Shown: positions 54,874 through 63,879 of the stretch, one piece after another | Layout of the letters: each line of letters opens with the position of its first letter | Position numbering within the stretch: position 1 is the first letter of the stretch | Origin: Erythrobacter neustonensis | Lineage (GTDB): Bacteria; Pseudomonadota; Alphaproteobacteria; Sphingomonadales; Sphingomonadaceae | Direction of reading: 5' to 3' | Length of the DNA stretch: 64,000 bases | Assembly (NCBI RefSeq): GCF_001663175.1 | Contig: NZ_CP016033.1 | Coordinates: forward strand, 2,976,001-3,040,000 | Program-made: the position numbers and the translations under genes | The notes under the pieces: model-generated | The model's input: only the letters and a program-made list of their open reading frames with translations | Told to the model about the DNA's origin: nothing | Databases searched by the model: none

Positions 54874-55830
54874 TCAGCGCAGGAAGGCGGCGGTTTCTCG
54901 GTGCAGGCGGCGCGCCTCGCTGGTTTCGAGCACCGACCAGGCATGGGTCATGCGCTCACCAATGATGAGCTTGAGGTCACAGCCATCGGCCTGCGCCTTG
55001 GCGAACAGCGCCAGCGAATCCGGGTGAAGCAGATCGGCGGTGCCGCTGAACACCAGCATCGGCGGCAGATCGCGAATGTCGCCAAGCACCGGGCTGATGC
55101 GCGGGTCATTCAGCGCAGTGTCGCCCGCCCAGCGCTTGGCGCTCCACACCAGCACGGGGCGCGCGAGCATCGGGTCAGCGGCGTCGTAAGCGTCCTGCTC
55201 CGGGTTATCCTCGCGCAGGTCAAGCCACGGGGAATAGAGCACCATCTTCGCAGGCAGCGGCTGGCCTTCATCACGCAGCAACTGCGCAAAGCTGAGCGCG
55301 AGACCTGCGCCAGCCGAGTCTCCGGTGAGCACGATGTTTTCTGCGCCCACTTCGGCCACAAGGCTCTCGTAAAGCGTCCGCATCATCGCAAAGGCCGGTT
55401 GCCAGTCGTTCTCGGGGGCGAGCGGATAGTGCGGCACCACCACCCGCGCGCGGTTTTGCATGGCGAGGCCTTCAACAAGATTCCACTGGTGGATCATCAT
55501 GTTGGCCACATAAGCGCCGCCGTGGATGTAGATGATGGTGCGGGTGACCGCGCCATCCTTCGGCTCGACGAACAGCACATTGCTTCCCGCGATCTCGCGC
55601 GCGGTGATGTTACAATCGCGCACAACCCGGCGCGTCGGCTTGGCCTCGCCCTTGAGGCGCTGGCGGCGCAGCTGGCGGGCGTGGCGTTCGATATCGCGCA
55701 GCACCCGCTTGGAACCCATCAGCGGCAGGATCACCTGCCGGATCAGGCGCGACAACAGGCTCTCGCCGCGCCACACCTGAAGGGTGGCCTTGGCAGCAGG
55801 AGCAGGGCGGATATCGCTATGGATCGTCAT
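54874..55830 (-). CDS. HSL-type alpha/beta hydrolase (esterase)
   Basis: A 318-residue hydrolase starting at ATG 55830, which overlaps the rhamnosidase stop by 4 bp. The oxyanion-hole motif IYIHGGAY (101-108) and nucleophile elbow GDSAG (170-174, Ser172) are the hormone-sensitive-lipase signatures. Asp266 in FSGTADLLHP and His296 in THAWSV complete the triad. Such esterases cleave acyl esters or lactones. A lactone made by the monooxygenase opposite would be a fitting substrate (inference). Confidence 0.88.
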   Translation of the reverse strand: MTIHSDIRPAPAAKATLQVWRGESLLSRLIRQVILPLMGSKRVLRDIERHARQLRRQRLKGEAKPTRRVVRDCNITAREIAGSNVLFVEPKDGAVTRTIIYIHGGAYVANMMIHQWNLVEGLAMQNRARVVVPHYPLAPENDWQPAFAMMRTLYESLVAEVGAENIVLTGDSAGAGLALSFAQLLRDEGQPLPAKMVLYSPWLDLREDNPEQDAYDAADPMLARPVLVWSAKRWAGDTALNDPRISPVLGDIRDLPPMLVFSGTADLLHPDSLALFAKAQADGCDLKLIIGERMTHAWSVLETSEARRLHRETAAFLR

Positions 55831-58526
55831 GACGGGATCGCTCCGGCGAGCGGCTTTGCGCTGCCCTCGTGGTCGGAAACAGGCCAATGGATCGTGCTGC
55901 GCCCGGGGCCGACCGCGCGGATCTCACCCGTGCCGAGCTTCACTTCGCCGCGCGATCCTGGTGGGACGAGCACTTCCAGTTCGACCACGCCGTCCACGAT
56001 CCGCCACGCACTTTGCGCGCGCCCATAGGGCGTGTCGATCGCGGCGCGCGCGTGGGTCAGGCCGCCGCCGATCACCGGGGCAAAGCGGATCGCGCGGAAG
56101 CCGGGCTCGGCCGCCTCGATCCCGGCAACACCGCTGAACAACCACGCCACCACAGCGCCAAAGGCATAATGATTATGGCTGTAACGCGCGTCCCCGTCCT
56201 TGTTGAAGCCTTCCCAGCTTTCCCAGATGGTGGTCGCGCCGAGATCGATCTGCGCGAGCCATGAGGGGTTGGTGTCCTGCAACAGCAAGCGGTAGGCGAC
56301 GTCGGCCCGGCCAAAGCGCGCCAGCACGGGCAGCAGCAGCGCGGTGCTAAGGAAACCGGTGCCAAGGTGCCAGCCCGCCGCCTCGATCAGTTCCACCAGC
56401 CGCGCCAGCGCCGCCGGGCGCTGGTCTTCAGGCAGCAGATCAAAGGCAAGCGCGCGGACGTAATCGTCCTGTCGGTCTTCATCGATCCGGCTGCCATCGC
56501 GGAACACGAAGGCGGCGCGCCATGCGAGGGTCGCCTTTTCGGACAGCTCTGCGTAACGCGTGGCATCATCTGAGCGCCCGAGGATCGTCGCGGCTTCCGC
56601 CAGCAGCTTGGCCGAGTTCGCCAGATAGGCGGTCGCCACCGAAGCCGGAGCGCGCAGGGTGTGCTTCACATAGGTCTTGGGCATGCTTTCGCCCGGCCGC
56701 AGCCACTCGCCCCAGTGAAAGCCGCTGTCGACGACGTAGTGCTCCAGCCCGCCGAGCCTGCGTGGAAACAACCGTCCGCGCCCCGGCGAACAGCGCGCCA
56801 GAGCGGCAAGGTGATCGACCCACAGCTGCATGCTGTCCCACTGCCGCGCCAGCACCTCACGGTCGCCGTAATGGCGGTAGAGCACCATCGGCACCATCAC
56901 GCTGGCATCGCCCCAGCCGGTCGAATCCACCGTCTGGCGCATGGTGCGCGGCGCTAGGCCCGAATGGCGCGAAGCATCGCCGGGGATATAGGGCGGGATC
57001 GCGCCGCTCTTGTGCTGATCGAGCGCGAGATTGCGCAGGTAGCGGCGCAGGTAGGGCTGCACATCGGCAAGGCAGGCAGCCGTCTTGGAGAAGACCTGAA
57101 TGTCGCCCGTCCACCCGGCGCGCTCGCGGGTGGGGCAATCGGTCGGGGTGTCAACGAAGTTGCCGATCATGCTCCAGCGGGTGTTGCGAACCAGCTGGTT
57201 GATGCGGTCATCCGAACATTCGAATTCGCCCGCGTAATCGAGCAGCGAGCTGAGCACGATGCCTTCGAAATCCTCCGGATCAGCCGCGCCCGCCCATCCA
57301 TCCACCTCAAGGAAGCGGAACCCGTGGATGGTGAACCACGGCTGCCACCATTCCTCGCTCCCGCCGCAGAACACAGTGTCGCGTTGCGGGGGGTGGTGGC
57401 CCATGTCGCCGAACAGGTAGGTAGTATCCAGTTCGCCATCGCGGCCGATGATCTCGCTGAAGGTGAGGGTCAGCTGCGTGCCGGCGGGTTGCCGCAGCCG
57501 CACCCGCGCAACGCCGGCGAAGTTCTGGCCGAAATCGACCAGCAGCTTGCCCGCCGGCGAGCGCCAGACCTTGCCAGCGGGCAAGCGGCGCAAGTCGGCG
57601 ACCGGCTCCACCTCCTCGGCCACCATCGTGCGGGTGGGAGGGGTGATGAGACTGACCGGACTGAAGCGCGCAGGCGCATTGTCGGCGGCCAGCCAGTCGG
57701 CATCGGGAATGCGCAGATCGACCGCCTCGCCGCGCTTGGGATCGGCGGTGAGGATGCGGCCCGGCCCGCCAAGCCAATCGGGCCCGGAGGTGTAGGTGCG
57801 GGTGCTGCCATCGGCGAAGGTGACGACGAGCTGCACCATCCCCGCCAGCCGGTCGCCATAGATTTCGCGCTTGTCGGCAATGCCGCTATGGCCGCGATAA
57901 CGCCCGTCGCCGATCGCCATGGCGAGCACGTTGGCCCCCTCCTGCAAGGCGGCCGTGACGTCATAGACCTGATATTCGATGATGTGATCGGTGTGCGTGA
58001 AGCGCGGCACCAGCGCGCTGCCGGTCTGGTCTGCGCCGTTGACGAAGAACCGATACCACCCGAGAGCGCTGACGCAGGCACGGGCCGAGACGATCGAGCC
58101 GGGCAAATCGGCGAGCCCGCGCAGATAGAGCGCGGCACGCTCGTCCACCCCGCCGCCGACCCAATGCGCGCTCCAGAAGCCGGGATCGAGCACCGCGGTT
58201 TCAAAGGTGCCGAGCGCGCTCCAAGCGCCCTCCGCCGCGCCGTCCCACAGCCGCACCTGCCAGCCATATCGGGTGAGCGAGCGCAGCGCGGGGCCGGTAT
58301 AGGTGATGTCGAGCATCGCGTCCGATGGGACGATCTCCCCCGTCCAGATCGTGACCGCTTGGCCTGCGTCCAGTTCCACCAGCCGCAGCTGGTAGGCCGA
58401 TTGCGCCGTGCCCTCCCCCAGCCGCCACGAGAAGGCTGGGGCCACGTTGTCGATGGCGCGCGGCGCGCGGCGGCGATCGGTGCGGAGGTCGGTCGCAAGG
58501 GGGGCAATGGTTGCCGTGGTCATCAT
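55827..58526 (-). CDS. Alpha-L-rhamnosidase, GH78
   Basis: An 899-residue enzyme starting at the first of two ATGs (58526), after GGGAGGG. The N-terminal beta domains contain FVNGADQTGSALVPRFTHTD. The (alpha/alpha)6 catalytic domain carries the GH78 hallmark PTDCPTRERAGWTGD with the general acid, then GWGDASVMVP and IWESWEGFNKDG. No signal peptide is seen, so cleavage may be cytoplasmic or after export by another route. It releases L-rhamnose for the rhaI/rhaK/rhaD pathway. Between the TonB receptor (22-bp gap) and the esterase. Confidence 0.93.
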   Translation of the reverse strand: MMTTATIAPLATDLRTDRRRAPRAIDNVAPAFSWRLGEGTAQSAYQLRLVELDAGQAVTIWTGEIVPSDAMLDITYTGPALRSLTRYGWQVRLWDGAAEGAWSALGTFETAVLDPGFWSAHWVGGGVDERAALYLRGLADLPGSIVSARACVSALGWYRFFVNGADQTGSALVPRFTHTDHIIEYQVYDVTAALQEGANVLAMAIGDGRYRGHSGIADKREIYGDRLAGMVQLVVTFADGSTRTYTSGPDWLGGPGRILTADPKRGEAVDLRIPDADWLAADNAPARFSPVSLITPPTRTMVAEEVEPVADLRRLPAGKVWRSPAGKLLVDFGQNFAGVARVRLRQPAGTQLTLTFSEIIGRDGELDTTYLFGDMGHHPPQRDTVFCGGSEEWWQPWFTIHGFRFLEVDGWAGAADPEDFEGIVLSSLLDYAGEFECSDDRINQLVRNTRWSMIGNFVDTPTDCPTRERAGWTGDIQVFSKTAACLADVQPYLRRYLRNLALDQHKSGAIPPYIPGDASRHSGLAPRTMRQTVDSTGWGDASVMVPMVLYRHYGDREVLARQWDSMQLWVDHLAALARCSPGRGRLFPRRLGGLEHYVVDSGFHWGEWLRPGESMPKTYVKHTLRAPASVATAYLANSAKLLAEAATILGRSDDATRYAELSEKATLAWRAAFVFRDGSRIDEDRQDDYVRALAFDLLPEDQRPAALARLVELIEAAGWHLGTGFLSTALLLPVLARFGRADVAYRLLLQDTNPSWLAQIDLGATTIWESWEGFNKDGDARYSHNHYAFGAVVAWLFSGVAGIEAAEPGFRAIRFAPVIGGGLTHARAAIDTPYGRAQSAWRIVDGVVELEVLVPPGSRGEVKLGTGEIRAVGPGRSTIHWPVSDHEGSAKPLAGAIPS

Positions 58527-58548
58527 CGCCCTCCCTCGGCCAACCACA

Positions 58549-60807
58549 TCAGAACCGCGCGTCGAGCGAGATGCCGATCACCCGCCGCGATTCCGCCCCG
58601 GCAAACTGCGCGAAGGAGACAGGGTCAAGCTGCTGCAAGGCCGTAGGCGTAACGAAGCGCGCGCCCGAGCGGAAGGTGTCGAAGGCATTGCGCACGAAGG
58701 CCGCAACCCCGAAGCGTTCATCCGCCGTGCGCACCCCGATGCGCCCGCCGACATTCACCCAGTTGTCGATCGAGAGGACATCGTCCCCCGCCGCATTCGA
58801 GAACATCCGCGGGTTGCGCACCACGTCGGCCTGAATGAACCCGCCGAACTTGTCGCTCAGCGCAAAGCTGTATTCCGCGCTGCTGGTGACCTTCAGCGCG
58901 CCGCCGGGACGGAAGGTGCTCGCATCGACCTGCTGGCCAAAGGCATTGGGGACAAGGAAGCCCTCCCCATAGCGCCGCACCAGCAAGGTCGCCCCGAGGT
59001 TGAGCGAAAGGCCCTTCACCGGCTGGCCGAACAGATTGGCGGTCGCGCCCCATGACCGGAATGTCGGCGCATTGCCGAACACCAGCAGGTTGGCGGGCGT
59101 CGAATTGTCGACGAAGTTCGCCTGATAGTCCTTCACGCGGGTGTAGAAGCCGGTCGCGTTCAGCGCCACGCGCCCGCCCGCGAAGCTCGACTTGAAGCCT
59201 GCCTCGTAAGCGGTCGGCACTTCGGGGCGCACGATCAGCTGGCTGCCGGCAACCCCTGCCGCCTGGTCATTGACCGCCGGGCCCTTGTAGCCGCGGGTCA
59301 CCGTGGCGAAGGTCATAACGTTGTCGGCCACATCATACTGCACCCCGGCGCGGAAACCGAAATAGGTGTCGCGCGCCGCCGCATCGATGGCGGGGAGCGG
59401 CGTGACCTGCCCGACTGCGCCCGGCGCGGTGGTGGTGGCAGCGGTCTGCGCCTTGACGATCTCACGGCCCACACGCGCGCCCAGCACCACCCGGAAATCG
59501 GGCGAGACATTGAGCGTCGCCTGACCGAACACGGCATAGCCTTCGGTCTGCACCGCCGTGTCGCGCACCTGCCCGAACGGCAGCGCGCACAGCGCGGCGG
59601 CGGGAAGCGGGCAGGCACCGATCAGCGGCAGATCGGCAAGGATCGCGCCCACCTGCGTCACCGAATTGGTCAGGCGCTGGTTCGAATAATACAGCCCCGC
59701 CACCCCTTCGACGAACCCGCCATTGGGCGTCGACAGGCGCAGTTCCTGGCTGAGGTTGCGGTTCGATCCGGTCTGCGGCTGGAAATAGCGATCAGCCGTG
59801 GTGCTATCGATGTCCACCAACTCGTCGATGTTGCGGCGACGGATCGCACTGACGGAGGTCAGGGTGTAATCGCCCAACGCCACATCGACCTGGCCCGAAA
59901 AGCCGAAGACCTTGTGATCGCTCTTGTTGCGCCCCGCGCATCCCTCGGTGTTATCGGGACCGACATTGACGCCGCAGGCCGCAAGCCGCGCGGTCAGCAG
60001 GCTGGTGGGTGAGGACTGGAACACCGCCCACTGCACCCCGCCATCATAGTAGTTGTGGGTGTAATCGCCCGACAGGTTGATCGTCACCGTCTCGCTCGGC
60101 TCCCACAGGAACCGGCCGCGCACAGCCTCGCTCTTGCGTTCCTGCCAGCTGCCATCGGCAAGGTTCTGCTGCACGCGCGGATCCTGCGCAAACCCGCCCG
60201 CAATGCGCAGGGCAGCAGTGTCACTCACCGGCAAGTTCACCGCGAGCCGCGTAATGATATTGCCCAGCGTCCCGAAGTCGGCATGAGCGATCACCGCGGC
60301 GCGGCCGGTATCGGGCGCATTGGTAATGACATTGACCACGCCGGCCGAAGAGTTGCGCCCGAATAGCGTGCTTTGCGGGCCTTCGAGCACTTCGATCCGG
60401 GCAATGTCGAACAGCAGCGGCGGATCGATCGAGGTGTTGGCGAGCGCGACGTTATCGAACACCACCCCCACGCTGCCTTCGGAGCTTTGCGCAAGGCTGA
60501 TGCCGCCCACCCCGCGGATGCTGAGCGCGCCATAATTGGTCGGCCCGGCAATATCGAGTGCCGGAGCCGAACGGGTAAGGTTTTCGACCGAGTTGACGTT
60601 CTGGCGGGTCAACTGTTCGCCGCCGACGACGGTCACGGTCACGGGAACGTCCTGAAGCCGCTCTTCACGGCGGTTCACGGTAACGATGATCTCGCTGACA
60701 TTGGCCTCGGGGCTGTCGGCACCGGCAGCATCGGTGCTGTTTTGCGCCTGCGCCTGTGCGGCGAGCGCGAGCAGGCTGGAGCCCAGCAAAATCGAATAAA
60801 GCCTCAT
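58549..60807 (-). CDS. TonB-dependent outer-membrane receptor
   Basis: A 752-residue protein starting at ATG 60807 with signal peptide MRLYSILLGSSLLALAAQAQ cut after AQA near residue 22. The TonB box region is VSEIIVTVNRREERLQDVPV and the plug domain contains LFGRNSSAGVVNVIT. A 22-stranded barrel of sphingomonad FecA/oxidoreductase type ends in SLDARF. First gene of the unit, so it probably imports the rhamnosylated substrate. A TetR gene with an operator at 60868-60889 is divergent. Confidence 0.92.
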   Translation of the reverse strand: MRLYSILLGSSLLALAAQAQAQNSTDAAGADSPEANVSEIIVTVNRREERLQDVPVTVTVVGGEQLTRQNVNSVENLTRSAPALDIAGPTNYGALSIRGVGGISLAQSSEGSVGVVFDNVALANTSIDPPLLFDIARIEVLEGPQSTLFGRNSSAGVVNVITNAPDTGRAAVIAHADFGTLGNIITRLAVNLPVSDTAALRIAGGFAQDPRVQQNLADGSWQERKSEAVRGRFLWEPSETVTINLSGDYTHNYYDGGVQWAVFQSSPTSLLTARLAACGVNVGPDNTEGCAGRNKSDHKVFGFSGQVDVALGDYTLTSVSAIRRRNIDELVDIDSTTADRYFQPQTGSNRNLSQELRLSTPNGGFVEGVAGLYYSNQRLTNSVTQVGAILADLPLIGACPLPAAALCALPFGQVRDTAVQTEGYAVFGQATLNVSPDFRVVLGARVGREIVKAQTAATTTAPGAVGQVTPLPAIDAAARDTYFGFRAGVQYDVADNVMTFATVTRGYKGPAVNDQAAGVAGSQLIVRPEVPTAYEAGFKSSFAGGRVALNATGFYTRVKDYQANFVDNSTPANLLVFGNAPTFRSWGATANLFGQPVKGLSLNLGATLLVRRYGEGFLVPNAFGQQVDASTFRPGGALKVTSSAEYSFALSDKFGGFIQADVVRNPRMFSNAAGDDVLSIDNWVNVGGRIGVRTADERFGVAAFVRNAFDTFRSGARFVTPTALQQLDPVSFAQFAGAESRRVIGISLDARF

Positions 60808-60867
60808 TGTCGCATCCTCTCGTGCTGGATCTCTGTCCAATTTCGGACGTGCGCTTAGCGCGTGCAT

Positions 60868-60889
60868 TTACTAACTGTCAAGTCAGTAA
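60868..60889. promoter_or_regulatory. TetR-type operator between receptor and regulator
   Basis: TTACTAAC-N6-GTCAGTAA is an inverted repeat with one mismatch (8-bp arms, 22 bp overall). It lies 61 bp upstream of the receptor start and 66 bp upstream of the TetR start, the expected site for control of both genes. Confidence 0.62.
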
Positions 60890-60954
60890 GTATCTTGAGG
60901 CTTGCGGGAATGGCGATGACATTGTCGCCAACGCGGGTAGGAGACCCTATAGCA

Positions 60955-61599
60955 ATGCCCATGGACACCCTGACGCAGACCGAGAAAAAGCCCCGCCGCA
61001 AACAGGAAGACCGCACCAGCGATGCGCGCGCGCGCATCATCGAGGCGACCGTGCGGTGCCTCTACAAGGTCGGCTACAGCGGGGTCTCGACCGCGATGAT
61101 CGCCAAGGAAGCTGGGGTCAGCCGGGGCAACATCTTCTACCACTTCGGCACCTATGCCGAGCTGATGGTGGCGGTGCGTGACGCGGTATATCAAGAAGAG
61201 CGCCAGCTCATCGAAGACATCCGCGCCCGCGTGGGCACCCGCGCCTATCTCGATCAAGTGCCGCGATATGTGCTGGCCGGAATGCGGCGCGAACCCGCCA
61301 TCGCGGTCGACGAGATCATGCTGGCCGCAAGATCGGACCCGGAGTTGAGCGAAAAGCTGCGCCAGACCGAAAAGACCATCGAGCAGCGGGCGGTCGAAGA
61401 CTTCGCGGCGCTCTATGCCGAACTGGGCCTCGAACCTCCGCACAACCTTGCGATCCTCTCGCGCGTTGCCGTCGCCGCCTTCCGCGGTCTGGCGATTGCC
61501 GAACTTGTGCAAGGCGAGGACGCAAAGATCGACGAATGCATCGAATACCTTATCCGCCTTCTGCAAGTGAGCGAGACGATCGGACCGATCGGCGAATGA
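60955..61599 (+). CDS. TetR/AcrR-family regulator of the rhamnosidase/TonB unit
   Basis: A 214-residue protein starting at ATG 60955 (MPMDTLTQTEKKPRRKQEDR), with GGAG upstream; the basic tail precedes the HTH YSGVSTAMIAKEAGVSRGNI followed by FYHFGTYAELM. The C-terminal half is a ligand-binding helical domain (YLDQVPRYVLAGMRREP). Divergent from the TonB receptor across an inverted repeat. The inducer is likely the hydrophobic aglycone or its CoA ester (inference). Confidence 0.87.
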   Translation: MPMDTLTQTEKKPRRKQEDRTSDARARIIEATVRCLYKVGYSGVSTAMIAKEAGVSRGNIFYHFGTYAELMVAVRDAVYQEERQLIEDIRARVGTRAYLDQVPRYVLAGMRREPAIAVDEIMLAARSDPELSEKLRQTEKTIEQRAVEDFAALYAELGLEPPHNLAILSRVAVAAFRGLAIAELVQGEDAKIDECIEYLIRLLQVSETIGPIGE

Positions 61600-61934
61600 T
61601 GAACCGTTACAAGCAACGGAGCGGCCAAAATGGTCAGGGCAGCACCGGACGATTGGCGTGATGGCGGTGCCCAATGCCTGTGACGGTCTTGCCGGGATAA
61701 AGAGCCGCTAAAGCAGATTTTTTCAGGATCGGACAATCACGGCAGATCGGCCGTCTTGGCCCTTGCATTGTCACGTCTTCATAATCGGTCATCAATTTCC
61801 CGCATTTGCTGGTCAGCGGCCTAGTGATGCAACACGGACAGGCGAGGCGCCGCGAGGGGCCCTCGGAAATCCTTGAGCACATTGGATCAAGCATCGCGGC
61901 CCCAATCTTCTCAGGGCCGCGATGCAATGTGCCA
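61600..61934. other. 335-bp gap with a perfect 12-bp inverted repeat, no clear gene
   Basis: It lies between the convergent ends of the TetR gene and the exonuclease-like gene. GCATCGCGGCCC (61891-61902) and GGGCCGCGATGC (61914-61925) form a 12-bp perfect stem with an 11-nt loop, 10 bp past the exonuclease stop, with no T-run. A small cysteine-containing frame on the minus strand (61634 to about 61900) has a CRDCP sequence but no start signal, and I do not call it. Confidence 0.45.
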
Positions 61935-62687
61935 TCAGGCGGCGTGGCTATACTGCGCAGCCATCTCCCCCTCGAGCTGCTGCTGATAGCGGGACAAATG
62001 TTCTGCCAGCCCGTGCTCAGGCCGCCGGCGCAGGAACGCCGCGATCTGGGCAACTGCGGCAGGATCATAGCGGATCCCTTCGTGCCCTTGGGTTTCGCAC
62101 CATGCAAACCAGACCAGCGCCAGCAGCAATGTGTCTAGTTCGACGTGGTGCCGAAGCTGCTCCCACTGCTCGAGGCTCGCCGGCCGCACCGGTGCGGCTT
62201 TTGCGGTAATAAGCGCCGGTGGGATGCCCAAGCGCAGGCAGACCTGCGACAGGTGCGACCAGGATTTGCCCGCGCCTTTGATCAGCAAGCCAAGATCGAT
62301 GTGGGATCGGTCCCATGGCAGCTGCTTGGCCTGGAACTGGCGCGGCAAGACGATGCCGTGACGCATCGCAGCCAGTACAACGACAGGCACATCGATGGCC
62401 ACTCCCCCGAAGCTCAACACTTTGTGCAGCGGTCGGCGCCGAATGAAATCAAGCGCCTGTTCGACCAGTGTTCCCTCGTCAGGCCAGTCGGCGAGCGTCC
62501 AGCTTGCCAGCGTTCCGATGGCGATCTCGCCGCTTGCCGCAATCGTGAATTCGAGCGCAGCGGCTGCGGTAACGGTTTTGATGGCGACCGCCTTGCGGTT
62601 GGATGCCGGATCGATCTGGCGATGCATTTCGAACAGGGCTTCGTCGGTGGCGAATTCGAGGTCGAAGGCGATGTAGGACTGGGTCAT
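61935..62687 (-). CDS. Predicted 3'-5' exonuclease (PolB-exonuclease-like, RNase H fold)
   Basis: A 250-residue protein starting at ATG 62687, overlapping the preceding stop by one base (TGATG). The DEDD pattern is visible as FDLEF (Exo I, about 8-12), SFGGVAIDVPVV (Exo II) and an Exo III-like HHVELDTLLLAL near residue 190. HIDLGLLI lies between. Such stand-alone proteins occur in plasmids and integrative elements. It is coupled to an unrecognised gene upstream, so both probably belong to the same mobile-element module. Confidence 0.72.
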   Translation of the reverse strand: MTQSYIAFDLEFATDEALFEMHRQIDPASNRKAVAIKTVTAAAALEFTIAASGEIAIGTLASWTLADWPDEGTLVEQALDFIRRRPLHKVLSFGGVAIDVPVVVLAAMRHGIVLPRQFQAKQLPWDRSHIDLGLLIKGAGKSWSHLSQVCLRLGIPPALITAKAAPVRPASLEQWEQLRHHVELDTLLLALVWFAWCETQGHEGIRYDPAAVAQIAAFLRRRPEHGLAEHLSRYQQQLEGEMAAQYSHAA

Positions 62688-63286
62688 CAGAAGATCTCCG
62701 TTGGGCCGAATTGACCAAGGGGACGTGCGCGCTGCAATGCTGACCACGCCTGATAGGCTGCCGTGAGACGGTTTCGTTCGTGCCGATGGAGGGTGGTGAA
62801 GAGCTGGCTGAGGAACAGGGTCTGCGCCTCGGCCTCGCAGCGCCGGGCCTTCTCGGCGGTGATGTCGCCCTTGCCTGCACGCCAGATGTCGAAATGCCTT
62901 GCGACTGCAACCATCGCGTGCTCGGCCAAGGCAATAGGGCGCACGTCGCAATCTGGCCTCACAGTAGCCAAGGTCTGCGCATCGGTGGGAGCCGGCATGG
63001 GCCGCCCCTTGGCCAGTTGGCGAACCAGGCCGCGCGGCAGGCGGGGCGAGCGCATGATGACCCGCGCATCCCGCGGGATCATGCTGGCGATGTGCTCGAT
63101 CGCCTCCTGGCGTGAAAGCGCAGGCAGGACGACGGCCGTACGAGCGTTGAAGCTGGTCGAAACGGTGTCATCGGTGACGACGAAGACGCTGGCTGCGACG
63201 GCTTGGCTGGCGGGTGCCAGTTCGGTGCAATCGCGGATGATGGCCAGCGCGCAGGTGACCGCGGGCGACGAATGGCAAGTAGTCAT
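62687..63286 (-). CDS. Unrecognised protein coupled to the exonuclease
   Basis: A 199-residue protein starting at ATG 63286 (MTTCHSSPAVTCALAIIRDC); an upstream ATG at 63328 is less likely. The N-terminal half has alternating hydrophobic strands (AASVFVVTDDTVSTSF, ARTAVVLPALSRQEAIEHIA), and the C-terminal half is helical and basic. Its stop overlaps the exonuclease start (TGATG). No known family recognised. Composition is like that of its neighbours. Confidence 0.62.
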   Translation of the reverse strand: MTTCHSSPAVTCALAIIRDCTELAPASQAVAASVFVVTDDTVSTSFNARTAVVLPALSRQEAIEHIASMIPRDARVIMRSPRLPRGLVRQLAKGRPMPAPTDAQTLATVRPDCDVRPIALAEHAMVAVARHFDIWRAGKGDITAEKARRCEAEAQTLFLSQLFTTLHRHERNRLTAAYQAWSALQRARPLGQFGPTEIF

Positions 63287-63360
63287 GGGTATTCTCCAGA
63301 TACAAGAACGGCGGCACCCAGAGGGCACCGCCGGACGATCGATGAGGGATGTGGTTGCGG

Positions 63361-63879
63361 TCAGCGCGCCGCGGACGACCGCAGGGCCGAGGGCAGCGTG
63401 ACGGCGGAGTATGGTGCGCGCTCGGCAGGAATGCGGAGCAGGTCAACGACCTCGCCTCCCATCGCTTCGATGCCACGCTCGACGTCACGCTCCGGCGGCA
63501 TCGCCACCGAGACCAGCCGGCCGTCACGCAGTTGCCAGCCGTGCCGGCGATCTGCGGATACCAGAACAACCTGCTGTTCGGGGCCGAACCGCGCCGGCTC
63601 GACAGTCCTTACGATGGTGACCTTGCCGACGGTCGTGATCAGCGAAAGATAGCGCCTGATCGCACCGCTGCGCTGACGCTCGCTCACGGCAACGAGATAG
63701 TCGACGCCGGCAGCGCCTGCAGAGCGCCCCAAGCTGTCGAAAGTCCCGTCGCCTTCGTCGACCAGCATGGCCGCCACGCGAAAGTGCGTGCCGACAGGAA
63801 ACGGCGGTAGGCCCATCAACTTTGCCAAGGCGGCGGCCAAGGCATGTTGCAGAGCGACCTCTGGGTGATTCAATTCCAT
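63361..63879 (-). CDS. Unrecognised protein at the right edge
   Basis: A 172-residue protein beginning MELNHPEVALQHALAAALAK, with an AGAAGVDYLVAVSERQR segment and a beta-rich C-terminal part (VVLVSADRRHGWQL). The start is preceded by AAAGGACAGAA, a reasonable ribosome-binding site. It is 74 bp upstream of the next gene on the same strand, suggesting a three-gene operon with the exonuclease. No family recognised; the remaining 121 bp to the window end show no gene start. Confidence 0.62.
   Translation of the reverse strand: MELNHPEVALQHALAAALAKLMGLPPFPVGTHFRVAAMLVDEGDGTFDSLGRSAGAAGVDYLVAVSERQRSGAIRRYLSLITTVGKVTIVRTVEPARFGPEQQVVLVSADRRHGWQLRDGRLVSVAMPPERDVERGIEAMGGEVVDLLRIPAERAPYSAVTLPSALRSSAAR

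Noticed and set aside
61634-61900. Small cysteine-containing minus-strand protein (CPCC and CRDCP)
   Set aside because: No credible start or ribosome-binding site, the frame overlaps the exonuclease end, and the composition is not clearly coding.
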